Below, piece after piece: positions 4,740 through 6,381 of a DNA stretch of 6,381 nucleotides. Below the pieces are notes generated by a model that was not told the DNA's origin, did not search any database, and was given only the letters and a program-made list of their open reading frames with translations. This DNA comes from Pseudomonadota bacterium (GTDB lineage: Bacteria; Desulfobacterota; Desulfobulbia; Desulfobulbales; DAOVYS01), in assembly GCA_030635485.1 (NCBI GenBank), contig DAOVYS010000164.1, forward strand, positions 1 to 6,381, in the 5' to 3' direction. The translations under genes were made by a program, and so were the position numbers. Every line of letters begins with the position of its first letter. The first letter of the stretch is position 1.

Positions 4740-6029
4740 ATGAAAAAGAAAGAAATCATAAAATCCCTTATAAAGGACTTTCATTATAAAGCTCTGCCTG
4801 AGTTCAGCCCCAGAGCCATATCCATTCCTCTGAATCTGAATAAGATTATTTCCCTTATAGGGGCAAGGAGAAGCGGGAAAACCTATTTGTTGTACCAGAC
4901 GATAGGGAGCCTGTTAAAGCAAACAGAAAAATCCAGCATCATTTTTGTCAATTTTGAGGATGAGCGGCTGGATATTACCGGCATAGAGTTGGATCTCATA
5001 CTGCAAGGATACCGGGAATTGTATCCAGGATGCAGGCTGGAATCATGCTATTTCTTTTTTGACGAAATTCAAAATGTTCCTGGCTGGGAAAAATTTATCA
5101 GAAGGCTTTTTGACACGGTATCAAAGCATATTTATCTGACAGGCTCCAACGCCAAAATGCTCAGCACGGAAATAGCCACATCACTGCGGGGACGCAGCAT
5201 TAGTTACGAAGTTTATCCATTGAGTTTCAGTGAATATCTTTCCTTCAAAGGGATCCCTATGGATCTATATGTTTCGGAAACAAAAGGAGCGGTTTATAAC
5301 GCACTGGAGACATATCTTGTCTCCGGAGGATTTCCCGAGTTGCTCGCCGTGAAAGACAATGATGTAAAAAACCGTATTTTACAGGAATATTTTGATGTTA
5401 TGCTGTTCAGGGACCTTGTGGAGCGCTATAGCATAAAAAATCTTATTGCTTTAAAGTTTTTTCTTAAGCGCCTTTTCGCAAGCGCCACCAAGCAGGTTTC
5501 CATTAATCGAATCTATAACGACCTTAAATCCGCCGGAATAAAAATAGGCAAAAACAGCCTCTATGATTTTATGAGGATGGCAGAATCAATTTTTCTGGTT
5601 CACACGATAAAAAAATATTCGTCAAAGATATCTATACAGGAGTTTGGCGAACGAAAAGTTTTTGTTATTGATAACGGCCTTCTCAGTGCCGTTGTTTTTC
5701 AATTTTCCGCAGATACGGGAAAGGCGATGGAGCAGACAGTGTTCTGGGAACTGAGGAGAAGAAAAGATGCTGTATACTTTATGAAAAACGGATTTGAATG
5801 TGATTTCATAACCGTTTCCGCAAGTGGAAGCAAAGAGGTTATTCAGGTATGCTATGATATCAGCAACCCTTACACCTTAAAGCGTGAGGTAAAAGGCATT
5901 ACAGCGGCCTCCCGAAAACTTGGACTCTCCAGAGGAACTATTATTACATACGATGAACAGGATACGATAAAGGAAAAAGGCGTTAGCATCGATATGGTTC
6001 CTTTGCCCATTTTTCTTTGTCAAAACTGA
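4740..6029 (+). CDS. P-loop ATPase with DUF4143-type nuclease-like C-terminal domain
   Basis: This 429-aa predicted cytoplasmic ATPase has the AAA_14 plus DUF4143 architecture, a very widespread family whose biological role is poorly defined. The N-terminal ATPase carries Walker A GARRSGKT (41-48), Walker B YFFFDEIQNV (104-113, Asp108 and Glu109) and a sensor-like LTGSNAKML (133-141). Next come LRGR (149-152) and the family-typical YPLSFSEYL (159-167), then SGGFPE (195-200). The middle (about 210-300) looks helical and winged-helix-like. The C-terminal part resembles a PD-(D/E)XK fold: Glu336 in the helix, GFECDF (351-356) with Asp355, then Glu366-VIQ369-V, where the usual ExK lysine is not evident. 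Nuclease activity is therefore uncertain. There is no signal peptide or membrane segment. It starts 48 nt after miaA without a visible Shine-Dalgarno. The following gene, another ATPase, begins 17 nt after its stop. Confidence 0.88.
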   Translation: MKKKEIIKSLIKDFHYKALPEFSPRAISIPLNLNKIISLIGARRSGKTYLLYQTIGSLLKQTEKSSIIFVNFEDERLDITGIELDLILQGYRELYPGCRLESCYFFFDEIQNVPGWEKFIRRLFDTVSKHIYLTGSNAKMLSTEIATSLRGRSISYEVYPLSFSEYLSFKGIPMDLYVSETKGAVYNALETYLVSGGFPELLAVKDNDVKNRILQEYFDVMLFRDLVERYSIKNLIALKFFLKRLFASATKQVSINRIYNDLKSAGIKIGKNSLYDFMRMAESIFLVHTIKKYSSKISIQEFGERKVFVIDNGLLSAVVFQFSADTGKAMEQTVFWELRRRKDAVYFMKNGFECDFITVSASGSKEVIQVCYDISNPYTLKREVKGITAASRKLGLSRGTIITYDEQDTIKEKGVSIDMVPLPIFLCQN

Positions 6030-6030
6030 T

Positions 6031-6037
6031 GGTGAGG
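6031..6037 (+). promoter_or_regulatory. ribosome binding site of the terminal ATPase gene
   Basis: GGTGAGG lies 9 nt before the ATG at 6047. It favours this start over the in-frame ATG at 6029, which overlaps the previous stop codon (TGATG) but has no Shine-Dalgarno before it. Confidence 0.55.
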
Positions 6038-6046
6038 AATGAACCT

Positions 6047-6381
6047 ATGAAAAGACTTCCTATAGGAATACAGACATTTTCTGATATTATTCAAAATGAT
6101 TATCTGTATGTGGACAAGACTGAGAAGATATTCGATCTCGTAAAAAATCCAAAGGGAGTATATTTTTTCTCCAGGCCAAGACGGTTTGGGAAGAGCCTTT
6201 TGATCTCCACATTGAATGAGATATTTGAAGGTGAGAAGGAACTTTTTAAGGACCAGTGGATATACAATTCCGATTACGACTGGGGAAAACACCCCATTGT
6301 AAGGATCGATTTCAGTAAATCAAAGGCACGAAACAGCGATGAACTGATAAACTATATTGTATATCAGCTTGATAAAACAGC
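6047..6381 (+). CDS. AAA-ATPase-like / PDDEXK_9 family protein, 5' part only
   Basis: The first 111 codons of a gene that runs off the window. The start MKRLPIGIQTFSDII followed by YLYVDKT (19-25) is the hallmark of the AAA-ATPase-like (PF09820) family. Full members are typically 500-600 aa and end in a PD-(D/E)XK nuclease-like domain (PDDEXK_9). The P-loop is the family's divergent form, SRPRRFGKSLL (42-52), which lacks the canonical leading Gly, with Lys49 and Ser50 in the phosphate-binding positions. HPIVRIDFS (82-90) follows. The stop of the DUF4143 ATPase is 17 nt upstream, so the two genes are probably co-transcribed. The role of the family is not established. An alternative in-frame ATG at 6029 would add six residues. 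Confidence 0.88.
   Translation, partial: MKRLPIGIQTFSDIIQNDYLYVDKTEKIFDLVKNPKGVYFFSRPRRFGKSLLISTLNEIFEGEKELFKDQWIYNSDYDWGKHPIVRIDFSKSKARNSDELINYIVYQLDKT

Noticed and set aside
6029..6046. Upstream in-frame ATG overlapping the previous stop (TGATG)
   Set aside because: Stop-start overlap is a known coupling signal, but no Shine-Dalgarno precedes it. The ATG at 6047 has GGTGAGG and gives the family's usual MK.LPIGIQ.F N-terminus.
6020..6292. 90-aa minus-strand reading frame at the right edge
   Set aside because: It is antisense to the start of the AAA-ATPase-like gene, whose frame carries clear family motifs.
1..6381. CRISPR array, tRNA, rRNA or transposase gene
   Set aside because: No regularly spaced direct repeats, no cloverleaf-like or rRNA-like segment and no transposase motifs were seen on either strand.

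Overview
The window looks like chromosomal DNA of a Gram-negative bacterium. An uncultured or sulfate-reducing member of the Desulfobacterota (former Deltaproteobacteria) is my best guess. The reasons are an actin very close to MamK of magnetotactic bacteria, moderate G+C, a serC/radical SAM pair, and DUF4143-type ATPases next to palindromic intergenic repeats. The taxonomic call is inference; there is no rRNA in the window.

Layout. Positions 1-163 are non-coding and contain an imperfect hairpin (70-139). On the minus strand, 164-1207 encodes a MamK-like bacterial actin with its own well-formed sigma70-type promoter (1262-1289). The gap up to 1599 is dominated by a long imperfect palindrome (1351-1547) and a smaller hairpin/palindrome cluster (1558-1592). 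Further along the minus strand, serC (2492-3574, start corrected) is followed after 22 nt by a radical SAM gene (1600-2469), probably as one operon read from a strong promoter at 3712-3739. The serC leader carries a 66-bp inverted repeat flanked by A6 on both sides.

On the plus strand, miaA (tRNA dimethylallyltransferase, 3765-4691) diverges from serC. It is followed by a DUF4143-type P-loop ATPase with a nuclease-like C-terminus (4740-6029). After 17 nt comes the 5' part of a second, different ATPase of the AAA-ATPase-like/PDDEXK_9 type (6047 to the window edge).

How the genes fit together. serC (serine and pyridoxal phosphate synthesis) and miaA (tRNA hypermodification) are housekeeping genes. 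The radical SAM protein is of unknown substrate and has an unusual CX4CX2C cluster motif. The actin is the most interesting item. It keeps the complete MamK nucleotide-binding architecture and the MamK-type C-terminus, yet no magnetosome gene is visible, and the catalytic Glu of MamK is a Gln. The two tandem ATPases are of families with poorly defined cellular roles and form the accessory end of the window. I found no tRNA, rRNA, CRISPR array or recognisable transposase.
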